Under the pieces are notes generated by a model, which worked only from the letters and a program-made list of their open reading frames with translations, had not been told where the DNA came from and searched no databases. From Capsaspora owczarzaki ATCC 30864 (Eukaryota > Opisthokonta > Filasterea): a DNA stretch of 64,000 nt. Position 1 is the stretch's first letter, and every line of letters begins with the position of its first letter. The stretch lies in NCBI RefSeq assembly GCF_000151315.2, contig NW_011887301.1, forward strand, positions 915,338-979,337, read 5' to 3'. Made by a program: the position numbers and the translations under genes. Of the stretch, positions 45,013 to 57,017 are shown piece after piece.

Positions 45013-47127
45013 TTAATGGTGGAAGAGACGCAGGGTGTGGTGAGCCATCACCATGTTGTACTCGTTCGCAGCCTGGATGACAATGTCGTCTTGCACCGAG
45101 CCGCTGGGCGAGGCAACATAGGCGACACCCGATTGACGGGCGCGGTCAATGTTGTCGCGGAAGGGGAAGAAGGCGTCCGAGCTGAGCGAGACACCGCTGA
45201 ACTTGGTGAGCCACTCCTTGCGCTCGTCGGCAGTGAGGAGCTCGGGTGCGACCTCAAAGCATCGGTTGAAGGCGGCAACCTCCATGTCTTGGCCGACGGC
45301 GCCGCGAACGTAGACGTCGATGGCGTTCGATCGGTCTGCGCGCTTGGTGGTCTTGGCAAACTTCATGCCGAGCACCTTGGGGTGCTGGCGGAGCCACCAG
45401 TTGTCTGCCTTCTCGGCAGCAAGGCGGGTGCAGTGGATGCGAGACTGCTGGCCAGCGCCCAGACCGACGATTTGACCGTCGCGAGCGTAGCACACCGAGT
45501 TGGACTGGGTGTACTTGAGGGCAATGGTGGCAACAAGGAGATCGCGGACGGCGTTCTCAGGCAGCTGAACAACGACAACAGACAAGACAACAAAAAGTCA
45601 GAGAATTTAACAAAAACAATTTCCAGCCTGCAGTTCGACACACAAAAAAACTCTGCATCGCTCTTACAGCCTTGTTTGCGGAAACGACGTTGGCAAACAG
45701 GTCCTTGGTGATGGGGGTGGCGTTGCGACCCTGCTGAAGAGACAGGCCATAGACTTGGCGGGTTTCCGACGACGGGGGCTCGTACGCGGGATCCATCTGC
45801 AGCAGGCAGTACTTGCCGTCCTTCTTCTTCTTCAAGAGTTCAAGCGCCTCGGGGGTGTAGCCGGGTGCAATGACACCATCGGAAACCTCACGGCTAATGA
45901 TGGAGGCGGTGGACTTGTCGCAGACGTCCGAAAGGGCGACAAAGTCGCCGAACGACGACATGCGGTCGGCGCCGCGAGCACGGGCGTAGGCAACAGCAAG
46001 CTGGCTAAGATCGCTCATGTCGTCAACCATGCAGAGCTGGGCGTCAGTTGCCGACAGGGGCGAGTAGACGGCCGCGCCAGCGGGGCTGACGTGCTTGAAG
46101 GAGGCCGCGGCGGGCAGGCCGGTGGCGATCTTGAGCTCCTTGACGAGTTGCCACGCGTTCAGCGCATCAAGCAGGTTGATGAAGCCGGGGGAGCCGTTGA
46201 CGACCGAGAAGGGGAGGTTGCCGTGCTTGTTGAACACCTGGGCGGGCTTTTGCTGGGGGTTCATGCCGTAGCGAAGCGTGAGCTGCTGCTCGCCCTTGCC
46301 AGTGAACTGCTGGCGGAGGTAGTTGGAAATGGCCTCGTCGTAGAGAGCAGTGTGGTTGAAGGCCTGCCCCCCCCCAGAGCACACAAGACATCAAGAGGTG
46401 AGCATCTTGAGCATCATACACCCTTCGACGCGAAAAGTGCACACACACACGCACACAAACAACAACAAACACAACACTTCAGACATACCTTGACGGCGAG
46501 CTTCTGACGCAGCTCGAGGGAAGGGGCGGCGTTGGCGCTGGCAAGCGATTCGGCAACAGCCTCGTAGTCCTTGGGATCGCAGACAATCGTGACACGGGCG
46601 TGGTTCTTGGCAGCCGCACGCAGCAGGGTGACACCACCAATGTCGACATTCTCGACGGCGTCAGCAAGCGTGACATCGGGCTTGGCGATGGTTGCCTCGA
46701 AGGGGTAGAGGTTGGCGACAACAACGTCAATGTGGGCATAGCCACGCTCCTTCATGTCCTTGTCGTCCGATGCGTTGCTCTGGGCAAGGATGCCGCCGTG
46801 CACGGCGGGGTGGAGGGTCTTGACACGGCCGCCAAGCATTTCAGGTGCGCCGGTGATTTCAGCGACATCACTGTGTGGAGGGAATGAAAAAAAGCAACAA
46901 CAACAAGCGTTAGCAAAAAGGGTGGTGGTGCCATCATGACAAGTGTGCTTTTTCTTTGAGTGTGGTTTGACTGACCGAACGGGGAGGCCAGCGTTGCGGA
47001 TGGCAGTGGCCGTGCCGCCCGAAGCGACGAGCTTGTATCCGACTGCGTTGAGCTTGGTGGCAAACTCGATGAGGCCGGTCTTGTCAGAGACGCTGAGCAG
47101 AGCTGTTGTTTTGTTTGTTTGTTTCAT
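45013..47127 (-). CDS. ATIC: Bifunctional purine biosynthesis protein (AICAR transformylase/IMP cyclohydrolase)
   Basis: Four exons (47127-46976, 46870-46489, 46363-45668, 45564-45013) join to 593 residues, matching the family length (about 592). N-terminal IMP cyclohydrolase (MGS-like fold): [89 protein letters not shown]-terminal AICAR transformylase: [15 protein letters not shown], the catalytic Lys-His in [27 protein letters not shown], and [20 protein letters not shown]. The end is [25 protein letters not shown]. It performs the last two steps of de novo IMP synthesis in the cytosol. The first ATG gives [18 protein letters not shown], a normal family start. Intron 1 is a multiple of three and has no stop, so intron retention would stay in frame. 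Confidence 0.96.
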
Positions 47128-48072
47128 CCAGAATGGTGAGGTTGTGAGTGAAGGAGTGAAGGAGTGAGTGAGTGAAGTGCACTGTGAGTCTGCTGTCCGT
47201 CCACCACGCCACCCCTGTCTCTCACTTGACGATGACCCAATTCAAATAGACGGGATTTTAGAATTGAGTGCTTCAGTTATTGATGGAATAGAAGGGGGAG
47301 AGAGAGAGAGAGAGAGAGTAGAAGGGGGGAGAGAGTAGAAGGGGGAGAGAGAGTGATGTGGACACAGTGGGATTAATAACAAAAAAGCGCATGTGGTTCA
47401 AGCATGGAAAATAAAGGCAAAACGAAAAAGAAGAAAGGAAGGCAGACACTGAAGAAGAAGAAGGAGAGAAGGGAAGGAGGGAAGGGGGAGAGAAGGAGGG
47501 AGAAGGAAGAGAAGAGAAGGAGAGAAGGAGGGAAGAGAAGGAGGGAAGGAGGGCGAAGTGGCGGCTGAGGTTGGCGGCTGTCACATGGAACAAAGTCAAG
47601 ATCGAGGGGAGGGAGGAGGGGTAAAGTGTGATGAGACAGGAACAAGGAAGAGACACAAGGAGAGAGAAAGAGAGAGAGAAAGAGAGAAAGAGAGAGGCGG
47701 AGTGGAAGGGAGAGTGAGAGGGAGAGAAACGGTACCAAGGCGATCGCTGGTGGACATTGCGTAGTGTGTGTGTGTGTGTGTGTTTGAGAAATCAAAGACT
47801 GAGCAAAAACACAAACACAACTGAAAGCGGCCAAAAACAATGACAAAAGACGAGAATGACAGGTTTAGATGACGATTGGAAGCATGAAAGGAAAGCAGTC
47901 ATAAAGAAACCAAAAAGAGGAAAACGATGCTTTGGTCGGCAGTCGCACTGCCTGTTGAAAGTGCAAGTGGCAGCTCCTTCCAAGTGAGTATGACGTTGCA
48001 CGTTGAGGTGTCTCGCACGTTCATGTGTCGCGAAAGATGTCCACCTGACGGATATGGGAAAATGCATTTCTT
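47128..48072. other. Intergenic with a long purine-rich (GA/GGGA) tract
   Basis: 945 bp upstream of ATIC and downstream of LRR gene B. Bases about 47288-47730 are almost pure purine on the plus strand over long stretches (GAGAGA, AAGGAGGGAAGG), followed by (GT)11 at 47765-47784. No gene seen; frames through it are repeat translations. Confidence 0.7.
47288..47735 (+). repeat. Polypurine GA-rich low-complexity tract
   Basis: Blocks of (GA)n, (GGGAGA)n and (GAAGGAGG)n with a few interruptions. Mirror-like polypurine runs of this kind can form triplex DNA; that is general knowledge, not shown here. It lies 160 bp upstream of the ATIC start codon. Confidence 0.85.
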
Positions 48073-49660
48073 TTATTCACTTGATCGTTCGATGTATCCG
48101 ACATTAATCCACTCACACAGCAAATCCTCGCCAGATCCAGGAGTACAAAGTTGAACTTTCCAATCGTCACACATTTCTCGGATGACGGGATGACTCGCTG
48201 GCGAGAACGTCGCAAGCTGAAGGGTCGAGTTGAGAGAAGTCGCTTTCGCAGTGCATTTGAATCGAGCTTCGCCTGCCTCATCGAGAAGGATCACATCGAA
48301 AACGTCCGATCCAACGTTTTTGGGAGAATCCCATTCACGAAACACTTGAATTAACTTGACATGGCACGGATAGGCATGGATGCTCCGAGGAACTTTGGTG
48401 CGCAGACAAGTGGTGTCCTGATCGTCATCCCACAGTCGTTCGGACTGCTGCACGCCTTGCCAGTAACGCGCCTCGTCCAAAATGAGGTCGGCAATCTCGA
48501 TTGGCAGGGCTGGGAGATGTGCAGATTGGTCCTCCAGCTCCGGTCTCTCGGTCAGCAAGCGAAGCACGGTCGGACGGTCGTCAGTCCTTGCGGGTCGTGA
48601 AATGTGCGAGAATACGAGAGGATGTATCTGGTTGTGGAAGCTGTGCAACGAGCAATCAAGGTACACGAAGAGAGTCAGCAGCCACTCCAAGAGATCGCGT
48701 TCCTTTTTCCCGTTTGCAAGGACAAAAAGAAAAACTTACAACATGGCAGGTTGAGTGCCGTCGACTTTGTGTGCTCGAGCAAGCGCTCTGACACCAGCAC
48801 TGCCAATGCAATTAGAAGTCAAACTGTCGCTCAACCGGTGAGTACAGTGTAGCAAAACAGCAACAAGGCCTTTAGGCTCCATGTTCAAGATCAGCAAAGC
48901 ACACAGCAACTTACTCGAGACACTTCAGCGTCGAGTTCGCTTTGATAGCTTTAGCGATTGCCTGGGCTCCAGCAGTGCCAATCTGATTCTGACTCAGACT
49001 GTCCATCCCCCTCCAACAGTGAGCACTTTTCACGCCCGTACTGAAATCACTCGACCGCATGCATCAGTACAAGTAAGATGCGTACACGAGCTTGATTATC
49101 GTCGTGTTCTTTTGGAGTGCCGCTGCAATCGCCTTCGCTCCAGCATCGCCAATCTGATTGCCAGCTAGACTGTCCGTGTTCCCTTCCATCGGTGAGCACT
49201 CTGAATTGCCCTCTGCCGCAGCACCACTCGCATGCATCAGTCAAAGTGAAATGACTCACGAAAGCGTACCCAGCTGCACGGTCCCTTTGATCGCGTTCGC
49301 AATAGCCAGCGCTCCAACATCGGTAATGTGATTTCTGTCCAGACTGTCAGTTTCCCCTCGCAGCCAGTGAGTACCCTCTGCTAGAAATACCCACACCCAC
49401 GCAACAGTTCAAAGCAAGACGCCCTTTACTCGAGATATGACAGCGACTTGTTCTCTTTGAGCCCTTCAGCTAGCGCCAGAACATCGGCATCGCCAAGCTG
49501 ATACCCGCCAAATCTGTCCTCCGTTTTCGTCAGCACAAGTGGCACGACCTCAATCTCCCAAAACGGAAATTCGTTGTTCTTACTGAAGAAGTATAGGCGC
49601 AATCTTGCCGATGTTACACCACGAGCGCTGACTCTTGGTCATGCTCTCAGGCGACAGCAT
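48073..49660 (-). CDS. LRR gene B: five one-exon leucine-rich repeats plus F-box-like C-terminal domain
   Basis: Seven exons: 49660-49584 (77 bp), five 84-bp LRR exons (49513-49430, 49343-49260, 49169-49086, 48998-48915, 48823-48740) and the last exon 48640-48073. They join without a stop to 354 residues. The start peptide MLSPESMTKSQRSW matches MLLYESMTERQREL of gene A in length and pattern, and every intron has the same phase as in gene A. Repeats are more divergent than in A (RNHITDVGALAIANAIKGTV). The C-terminal roughly 189 residues align with those of gene A: LPIEIADLILDEARYWQGVQ, VKLIQVFREW, FSPASHPVIREMCDDWKVQL, WINVGYIE. F-box-like plus LRR would suit a ubiquitin-ligase substrate receptor, but that is inference. 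Four fewer repeat exons than A. Confidence 0.84.
48740..49513 (-). repeat. Tandem array of LRR exon+intron units in gene B
   Basis: Five units of about 172 bp: an 84-bp exon plus an 86-91 bp intron each. Plus-strand blocks such as GCTCCAGCA(T/G)(C/T)GCCAATCTGATT and CATGCATCAGT recur as in gene A, so the two arrays derive from the same unit. Confidence 0.8.
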
Positions 49661-50288
49661 GGGTTTCAAGGTTGATCTGGTTTCGCACATGGGGTTGTTT
49701 CAGTCAGTTTTCGCGCGCTCGAACGCGCACAGCTGCGTGCCCCCCCCCGCCCAACCCTCCAATCGTCATTCCCTGAGTCAAATCACATGCACAAGGTCAT
49801 CTCGCCAACCCCGGGCGCAGAGCCCCAGGAGCAGGGGTGTACCAAGGCGCACGGAAAATGACAAAGTGGCGCGAAACCCCCGAAACAGAAAACCCGGAAA
49901 AAAAAAAAGAGCACAAGTTACAGTAAATTGAGACTGCAGGTCAAAGACGAGGATGACAAGTTAGGATGATGATTTGAATCATGAAAGCAAAGTACAAACC
50001 GAGCGAATGAAACGAACGAGCGAACGAAACAAACGAACAAATGAGCAAACGAAAACGAGTGAACGAAACAAACTTGTTCCCTCCCCTCCGAAGAAACACA
50101 ATGACTGAGATTGGCACCATCCAAGCAAGCTTCAATGCTTATTACTGTTCTCATTTTCCAAGTCACGTCCAGCACGCACTCTGCCTCTGTTTTTTCTTTT
50201 TTTTTTTTTTTTTTCCAAGGACGGTTTGCATTGCATTACTTTTCTTGGCGCTGATCTCGCTCTTTGCATTTATCCACTTATTCATCCA
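49661..50288. other. Intergenic up to the assembly gap
   Basis: 628 bp upstream of LRR gene B. It contains an A-rich run (49898-49911) and an AACGAACGA-type tandem repeat (about 50005-50050). No exon can be supported; it may include the promoter of gene B and upstream sequence of NOP58. Confidence 0.5.
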
Positions 50289-50466
50289 NNNNNNNNNNNN
50301 NNNNNNNNNNNNNNNNNNNNNNNNNNNNNNNNNNNNNNNNNNNNNNNNNNNNNNNNNNNNNNNNNNNNNNNNNNNNNNNNNNNNNNNNNNNNNNNNNNNN
50401 NNNNNNNNNNNNNNNNNNNNNNNNNNNNNNNNNNNNNNNNNNNNNNNNNNNNNNNNNNNNNNNNNN
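50289..50466. other. Assembly gap (178 N)
   Basis: A run of 178 undetermined bases. The sequence before it ends in a T18 tract and a simple context (50192-50214), which may explain the break. The missing 5' exon of NOP58 (about 45 codons) could lie in it. Confidence 1.
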
Positions 50467-51247
50467 CCCACAGCTGGCAAACTCTACAACAACATGCAGT
50501 CGCCCAGTCGCCAAGTGGAAGCGAAGGAGCGAGAGGGGAGAGGGGCGATGCGCTCGTATTCTGGGTTGGTGTTTTTCAAGCCTCTCACAACTTGAGAAAC
50601 AAACAAAAGGGCCTGGCAACGATTCAATCATCAAAATAGTTCTAGAGCTGGTGAAAAGATGGGCACATGCACACAACATGTATACTTTTGCGCTTCTATT
50701 TGTGCCTGCCTTCACTGGCTGCAGTAAGGGGGGAAAAATGCGTTGAAAGCGAGGGGTGTGGATGTATTTTTTTGTTTTTTCGCAGCCGGTGAACGCGGCA
50801 CCATTATGGGCCATTTTTGGTTGTCCACGGCTAAGTTCACCGCAGCATTCACCCTCACATCGCTCTTTCCGCCTGGTCATTGGAGGCGGACGGCGGGGGG
50901 GGGGGCGGCGAGAGAACGTGGCTGAAGCTCGAGTCTTTGTCAAAGTCCACGTGTGGATTTGCTTTTGCTTTGAGCTTCGTGTTTTCTCGCCTGCTCGATT
51001 TCCGTCCTTTCGCTGCTCCTGCGTCAAACTTGAAGCATTGTCTGGACATGGACTGCGCAATCACACACAATCATCGGCTCAGCGGGCGCTCAGCAGGATC
51101 AGGATCACAACCGACTCGCAGTGATCGCTTTCAGCTTGAGATCTTGAGCTCTTTTTTCCCCTTTCCTCCTGGAACTGGACCTTGACCTTGACCTTGACCT
51201 TGGCATGCTCATCATGAAATCCTCTTTCTGTTTTAACCTCTGCTTAG
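50467..51247. other. Sequence between gap and first visible NOP58 exon
   Basis: 781 bp in which no NOP58 N-terminal motif (MLVLFET..-GYAIFKV type) was found in any plus frame. It has a (TTGACC)n-like run at 51177-51200 and ends in an intron 3' site (CTCTGCTTAG). It is probably intron or 5' flank of NOP58. Confidence 0.4.
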
Positions 51248-53317
51248 GGTCAAGCTCCAGGCTTTCTCCAAGTTCGAGGACATGCCAGAGGCCCTCGCCG
51301 CTGCCACCGCCGTCGTTGAAGGCAAGCTCGACAAGAAGCTCAAGAAGTTCCTCGAAAAGTCCATCATCTCCAAGGAGCTCAAGGAGAAGCTCGCCGTCTC
51401 CGATCCCAAGCTTGGTGGCATGATCAAGGAGAAGCTCGACATTCAGTGCATCAACAACAACGTTGTCAACGAGCTCATCCGCGGCATCCGCTCCCAGCTC
51501 CCCTCGCTCTTCACTGGTAAGCAGACAACGCCAATGCGCGCGTGTTGCACGAGGCGCTTTGATCGTTGTGATCAATTTTTTGGAGTTAGAGGGGAAGGGA
51601 GTTTCGCATTTTTTCGGCACAGCAAGCAGACTTTTGTCATTGATGGATTAACTGTTAATATCCACGGAGCCCCACCTTGACGACAATCTTGGTGTCTGGG
51701 CATAACCATGACCGACAGAAAAACGTTATTTTGTCACTACCACTGAGACATTTTCTGCTTTCTTTGTTCTTTTTTTTTTCTTTCTTTTTTTTTTTTTGGG
51801 CGGGTTTCTCTTTCTCTTTCATGGATGCACATCAGCGTTCGTTGCTTCGTCTGTCTAACCTTTCCCCCTCCTTGTTGTATTTCCCCCTGACCTCAATAGG
51901 TGTCCCCGAGCACGAGATGAACGCCATGGCCCTCGGTCTGTCGCACAGCTTGTCCCGCTACAAACTCAAGTTCAGCCCCGACAAGGTCGACACCATGATC
52001 GTCCAGGCAATTTGTGAGTGCATTTTTGTCTCTCAGCACCAAAGTGTTGGTGTATTTTCAATTCACTTTCGTCCCTTTCGTCCCTTGCGTCTCTTTCGCC
52101 TCGATCGCAGCTCTGCTTGATGATTTGGACAAGGAGCTCAACACCTACTCGATGCGCGTGCGCGAGTGGTACGGCTGGCACTTCCCCGAGATGGGCAAGA
52201 TTGTCACTGACAACCTCGCCTACGCCCGCACCGTCAAGCTGATGGGTGCCCGCACCAACGCCGACACTGTCGACCTTCTTTCTGTCCTTCCCGAGGAGAT
52301 TGTCGAGGAAGTCAAGGAGGCTGCTCAGATTTCCATGGGCACTGAAGTGAGTATTTGTTTTGTCGGCCTTTTTTTTTTCCTCTCTCTTTTTCGGATTTTT
52401 TCGTCTCACAAATTGTCTCACCTCACGTCTTCTCTCTCGTCCTCTTCCCCCCCCCCTTGTTTTTTGTTCTGCAGATCTCGGATGAGGATATCGAGAACAT
52501 CACTTACCTCGCTGAGCAGGTTGCTGCCATCTCCGAGTACCGCACCCAGCTGTACGACTACCTCAAGCACCGCATGAACGCCATCGCCCCCAACCTCACG
52601 ACCATGGTCGGTGAGCTTGTCGGCGCTCGCCTCATCTCGCACGCTGGCTCGCTGCTCTCGCTCGCCAAGCACCCCGCCTCGACCGTTCAAATTCTCGGTG
52701 CCGAGAAGGCTCTCTTCCGCGCGCTCAAGACCAAGCACGACACACCCAAGTACGGTTTGATCTACCACGCGTCTCTCGTCGGCCAGGCTGCCCCCAAGCT
52801 GAAGGGCAAGATTTCCCGCGTTCTTGCCGCCAAGACCTCGCTCTCCGCGCGTATCGACGCCCTCGGCGACTCCCCCAACGCCGAGATGGGTCTTGAGAAC
52901 CGCCAGAAGGTTGAGCGGCGATTGCAGCAGCTCGAGGGCAAGGCGACTACCCGTCTTGCTGGCAACTCGAAGACCCCCACCAAGCTCGAAAAGTTTGCCA
53001 AGAAGGACACCAAGTCTTACAATGCCGCTTCGGACATGACCCTGACTTCGTCCAAGAAGGCCGAGAAGACCGAAAAGCCAAAGAAGAAGGCCGACAGTGA
53101 CGACGAGAGCGAAGACGATAGCAAGAAGACCAAATCGAACAAGCGCCGCGCGGAGGACAGCGACGACGATAGCGATGCCGAGTCTGTCAAGACCACCAAG
53201 AAGAGCCGAAACGAGGATGGCGATGGTGTTTCTACTGCCAAGGACAAGAAAGAGAAGAAGGAAAAGAAGGAGAAGAAGGAAAAGAAGGAAAAGAAGGAGA
53301 AGAAGGACAAGAAGTAA
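51248..53317 (+). CDS. NOP58: NOP58 box C/D snoRNP core protein, 5' end missing
   Basis: Four visible exons (51248-51516, 51900-52013, 52111-52346, 52475-53317) encode the protein from [20 protein letters not shown] onward; the usual first 40-45 residues are not found. Blocks in order: [102 protein letters not shown] (NOSIC region), then the Nop domain [20 protein letters not shown] and [28 protein letters not shown]. The tail is the typical KKE/D repeat ([21 protein letters not shown]). NOP58 and NOP56 bind box C/D snoRNAs with fibrillarin and 15.5K in the nucleolus. The [12 protein letters not shown] and KKE/D tail favour NOP58 over NOP56. Confidence 0.93.
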
Positions 53318-53826
53318 AGCCAACTTTGTTGTCTTTTTTTTCTCTTTTTTTTCCCCTTGTTCCTCTTTGAGGTTACTTCTTTCCCCTTGCTCGACCCATT
53401 CTCGCTTCTCTCAAGTCTCTTCTTTTTCGTTTTTCGCTTGTCGGTGGTTATGCATAGCCATGCGTCAGTCGTTCGTTCATTTTGGTTTTTTTTTTTGTTA
53501 AGTTCTGTCGAGATTGGACTGCTTTGTTGGATGCGTTGATGGTTTTCTTTTGTTTTGGGCTGGTTTGGAAGGAGCCTTACCTTTTCCTTGATACACCTGT
53601 AATACACCCGTCTTAACTGTCCTTGTGAGCCATTGCGTTTGTTCCATTCAAACAGCAGCAACAAAAAACGGCCATCTCCCCATTCAGTTCCATTCATTTT
53701 CCGTCCCCGCCCCCCTTAACTCTCTCGTTCGATCTATTTTCTCATCGTTCTCAGACTTGCACTCGGAACTTGCCAAAAGTCTACCACAGTCCAGTCTTAC
53801 TTCAAACCTACTCCAATAACACACAA
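53318..53826. other. Intergenic NOP58-PRMT5
   Basis: 509 bp, T-rich on the plus strand, between two genes on the same strand. No open frame of note. It holds the NOP58 3'UTR and the PRMT5 promoter. Confidence 0.5.
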
Positions 53827-56800
53827 ATGCCTCGCAGCAAGCGCTTGTCGTGCGGTGTCCAAGCACAAACCAACCCCGAGACGGGCATCAACGCCCTCCT
53901 CGACGTCGCCATGACCACTGGCTTTGACTTTATTGTCGTCCCTCTCGCCCATCCCCTCCGTGCACTGCGCAATCCCGCTGCGAAGGGCGATGCCGCATTC
54001 GCACGCGCCGACCTCGATCTCTACTCTGGCGGTAAGTCCCTTCCCTTCCCTTGCGCGCGCGTCTCCCTCGCTCTCTCTCTTTCTGTTGAGTGATGTCGAC
54101 ACGGACCACCCTGATCCAACTCTACGGACGGGTTGACGGTCGGAGTGGCGATGCGTTGCATGGTTTTGGCTGAAGACACACATGGCTTTTTCTTTTTCTT
54201 CGAATCTGTCCAGCACATGCGTCCTTGAATGCAACTCACGTTCATCACTACTGCATCTGCCATGGTGACTCTATGTCATGTGATTGGGATCAATACCCCC
54301 ACACAAAACTTTAGATTGGAGCTCGTCGGTCGTCGGCCAAATCTCGTCCACCGTGCAAACCCAGCTCGACTCTGCAGACCCTGCCGAGCGCATCAAGGCT
54401 CAAGAGGTGAGATTTTTTTGTTGTCGTCGTCTTTGCAGGTGTTGGTTGTAGGGATGACGTAAATATCTGCAGACCGCCGCCGATCAGAGTTCTCCGAGCA
54501 TCACTGAGGAAACTCGCTTCACGTTACTTCATCCAGGCTGACTGACTGTTGATCTGCCGGATTGTTTCATCGCCTGTACAGATGTTCGAGCAAGATACCG
54601 CTTGGGCGTCGCACATCTCCCTGCCAGCGGTCGTTCTGCCTCTGACCGTAGCACCTGTGGCGGCTGACGCAAAGGCCCCGAGGTCGATTGCCAACTTGGC
54701 GCGAGTCCTGTCCAACTTTTTGAACTCGACGTTGTCGATGACCGTGTGGGTGCGTGTGACTGCCACTCCGATGGCCGGCGAGCCCAGCAGCACTGAGGCG
54801 AACGCGCCAGTCACCACCCGCGCACAGGACTCTTGGGAGTTGTGGAACACGCTTCGTACGCTGTGCGGTTACAATGGCCGCCTTGCAGTCGCCCTCGAGC
54901 TTCCCGACAACCTCCCTTCGCCACAATCGCTTGCTCGCTGGAAGGGCGAGCCCGTCAAGGGCCTCTTCTGCCTGTCGAGCAGCTTCCTCACCAACAACAA
55001 GGGCTTCCCGGTCCTCTCAAAGCGACACCAGTTGGTCGTGCGCGAGTTCTTGGAATTCGGCACCCAGGTTGTGGTCGATTGCGGCTCCAACCAGTTCATC
55101 TCACCCCCGGATGCCAAGGCCGCCGCTTCTGCTGCTGCTCAGGCCTCGCCGTCTGGCAAGGGCAAGGGCAAGGGCAAGGCAGCTCAGTTTGTCGACAACA
55201 CGACGACTCCCACAACCATTTATGAAAACCATCTGCAGTACATTGGTCACCTGTTTGACACCTTGCCGGCCCTGGACGAGGCCACCCGTGCCTCGAGCTC
55301 GTTTGAAGACAGTCTTCAAGCTCCGCTTCAACCGCTGATGGACAATCTCGAATCCGCCACATACGAAGTTTTCGAGCGCGACCCCGTCAAGTATGCTCAG
55401 TATGGCCGTGCTGTCGAGCTGGCTCTTGAGGATCGTGTGCCCGAAAGCGAGCGCGCTACCCGTGAGACTGTGATTATGGTCGTCGGTGCCGGCCGTGGTC
55501 CGCTGGTGCAGGCCGCCCTCGAGGCCGCCGAGCGCGCAAACTGCAAAGTCAAGGTCTACGCCGTCGAGAAAAATCCCAATGCTGTCGCCACGTAGGTCTA
55601 ACTTCTGGGGATGGTTTTGACGGCGTTTCTCAAAATGCTGCTGGGTTTTAACTTGCACAAACAAATCTGTGTGTCTGTTCTGAATCTTGGGGGGGGGGTA
55701 GACTGCTGGTGCGCAAGAATGAGGAATGGCTCGACTCGGTGGAGATTATCGAGAGTGATATGCGCGCCTGGAACCCGCCTGCATTGGTGAGGGTTTGATC
55801 CATGCTCTATTCGGCGTGTTTTTCATCACACCAGCCCCCCCATATGTCCCTCTGACTTTGCGCTTGCGTGTCTCCAGGCTGATATTTTGGTTAGTGAGCT
55901 TCTTGGTTCCTTTGGCGACAACGAGCTTTCTCCCGAGTGCCTGGATGGCGCTCAGCGTCTGCTCAAGCGTAAGTTGCTGCTCCTTACTTGTAAAACGACC
56001 ACAAAAAAGTCCAAGCATCCACAACTGACTGACTTGTCTGGTGTTTGGAATCGGCAGCTGATGGTGTTAGCATTCCTTCCAAGTACACAAGCTACCTGGC
56101 TCCTCTGTCATCGCAAAAGCTCTACATTGAAGTCCGAAACCAGTACGTGCACTTTTCACCCCCGGACGAGCGCAAGGCATTCGAGACGCCATACGTGGTT
56201 TTGCTCAAGAACGCCGCCATCACCAATCCGCCCGTCCCCGTGTTCACCTTTGAGCACCCCAACCGTGGTGAGTAGTTTATTGGACGGATTGGTTTTGGCG
56301 TGTTGGTTTTTTTGTGCTTTGGTTTGACTTTGAATGGGGGTTGCCTTCAAAAACATTGTTTCTCTGTGTGCAGCCGCCAAGATCGACAACTCCCGCTACA
56401 CTTCAGTCACGTTCACTGCTCCCCACAACACTACGCTTCACGGGTTTGCCGGCTATTTCGACACTGTTCTTTACAAGGATGTCATGTTGAGTATGTCTAG
56501 CTGCGCCGACACCAATCGTGTGCGATTTTGCCATGATTCTCATGCTTGATGACTGCGTTGTTTTTCCTCTTGCAGGCATAGTGCCCGACACCTTCTCCAC
56601 TGGCATGTTCAGCTGGTTCCCAATTCTGTTCCCATTCAAGGTATTGTTTTTTTCCTGTTCGGTGACTATTCTTGCAGTTTTGCTCAAGTGTTTGTTTTGC
56701 CTGGTCTTTGCTCTCTCCCTCCCCGCTTTAGCAACCCGTCTCTGTGAAGGCTGACGAGACCATCGAGATCCATGTCTGGCGCAACTGCACTCGCGAGAAG

Positions 56801-56884
56801 GTCTGGTATGAGTGGACTTGCACTTCGCCCATTTCCCTGCCCATCCACAATCCTGGTGGCCGCTCCTACTACATTGGCCTTTAA
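53827..56884 (+). CDS. PRMT5: Protein arginine methyltransferase 5
   Basis: Nine exons (53827-54031, 54315-54406, 54582-55591, 55702-55786, 55878-55968, 56058-56267, 56374-56490, 56576-56640, 56732-56884) join to 675 residues (human 637). TIM-barrel half: [62 protein letters not shown]. Methyltransferase half: [38 protein letters not shown] (SAM site), [13 protein letters not shown], the double-E loop [47 protein letters not shown], and the beta-barrel end [19 protein letters not shown]...GL. It makes symmetric dimethylarginine on Sm proteins and histones with MEP50. [11 protein letters not shown] insert lies at about residues 287-300. Exon 4's acceptor follows a G9-10 run, which is unusual in place of a pyrimidine tract. 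Confidence 0.96.
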
Positions 56885-57017
56885 GACCCGACAAGTTGAT
56901 CAGTTTCCAGCGAGCGTCGCTGGCCTTTGTGCAATTGGTTGCGTTTCACCATGCTTTTGTGTGTTTTTCGTTTCGAATGCAAGCTACAATATACAAAATC
57001 ATGTCGACACAAGTGCG

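Noticed and set aside
51517-51899. Possible box C/D snoRNA in a NOP58 intron
   Set aside because: Such introns often host snoRNAs, but only weak C- and D-like motifs about 100 bp apart were seen, without a terminal stem or convincing guide.
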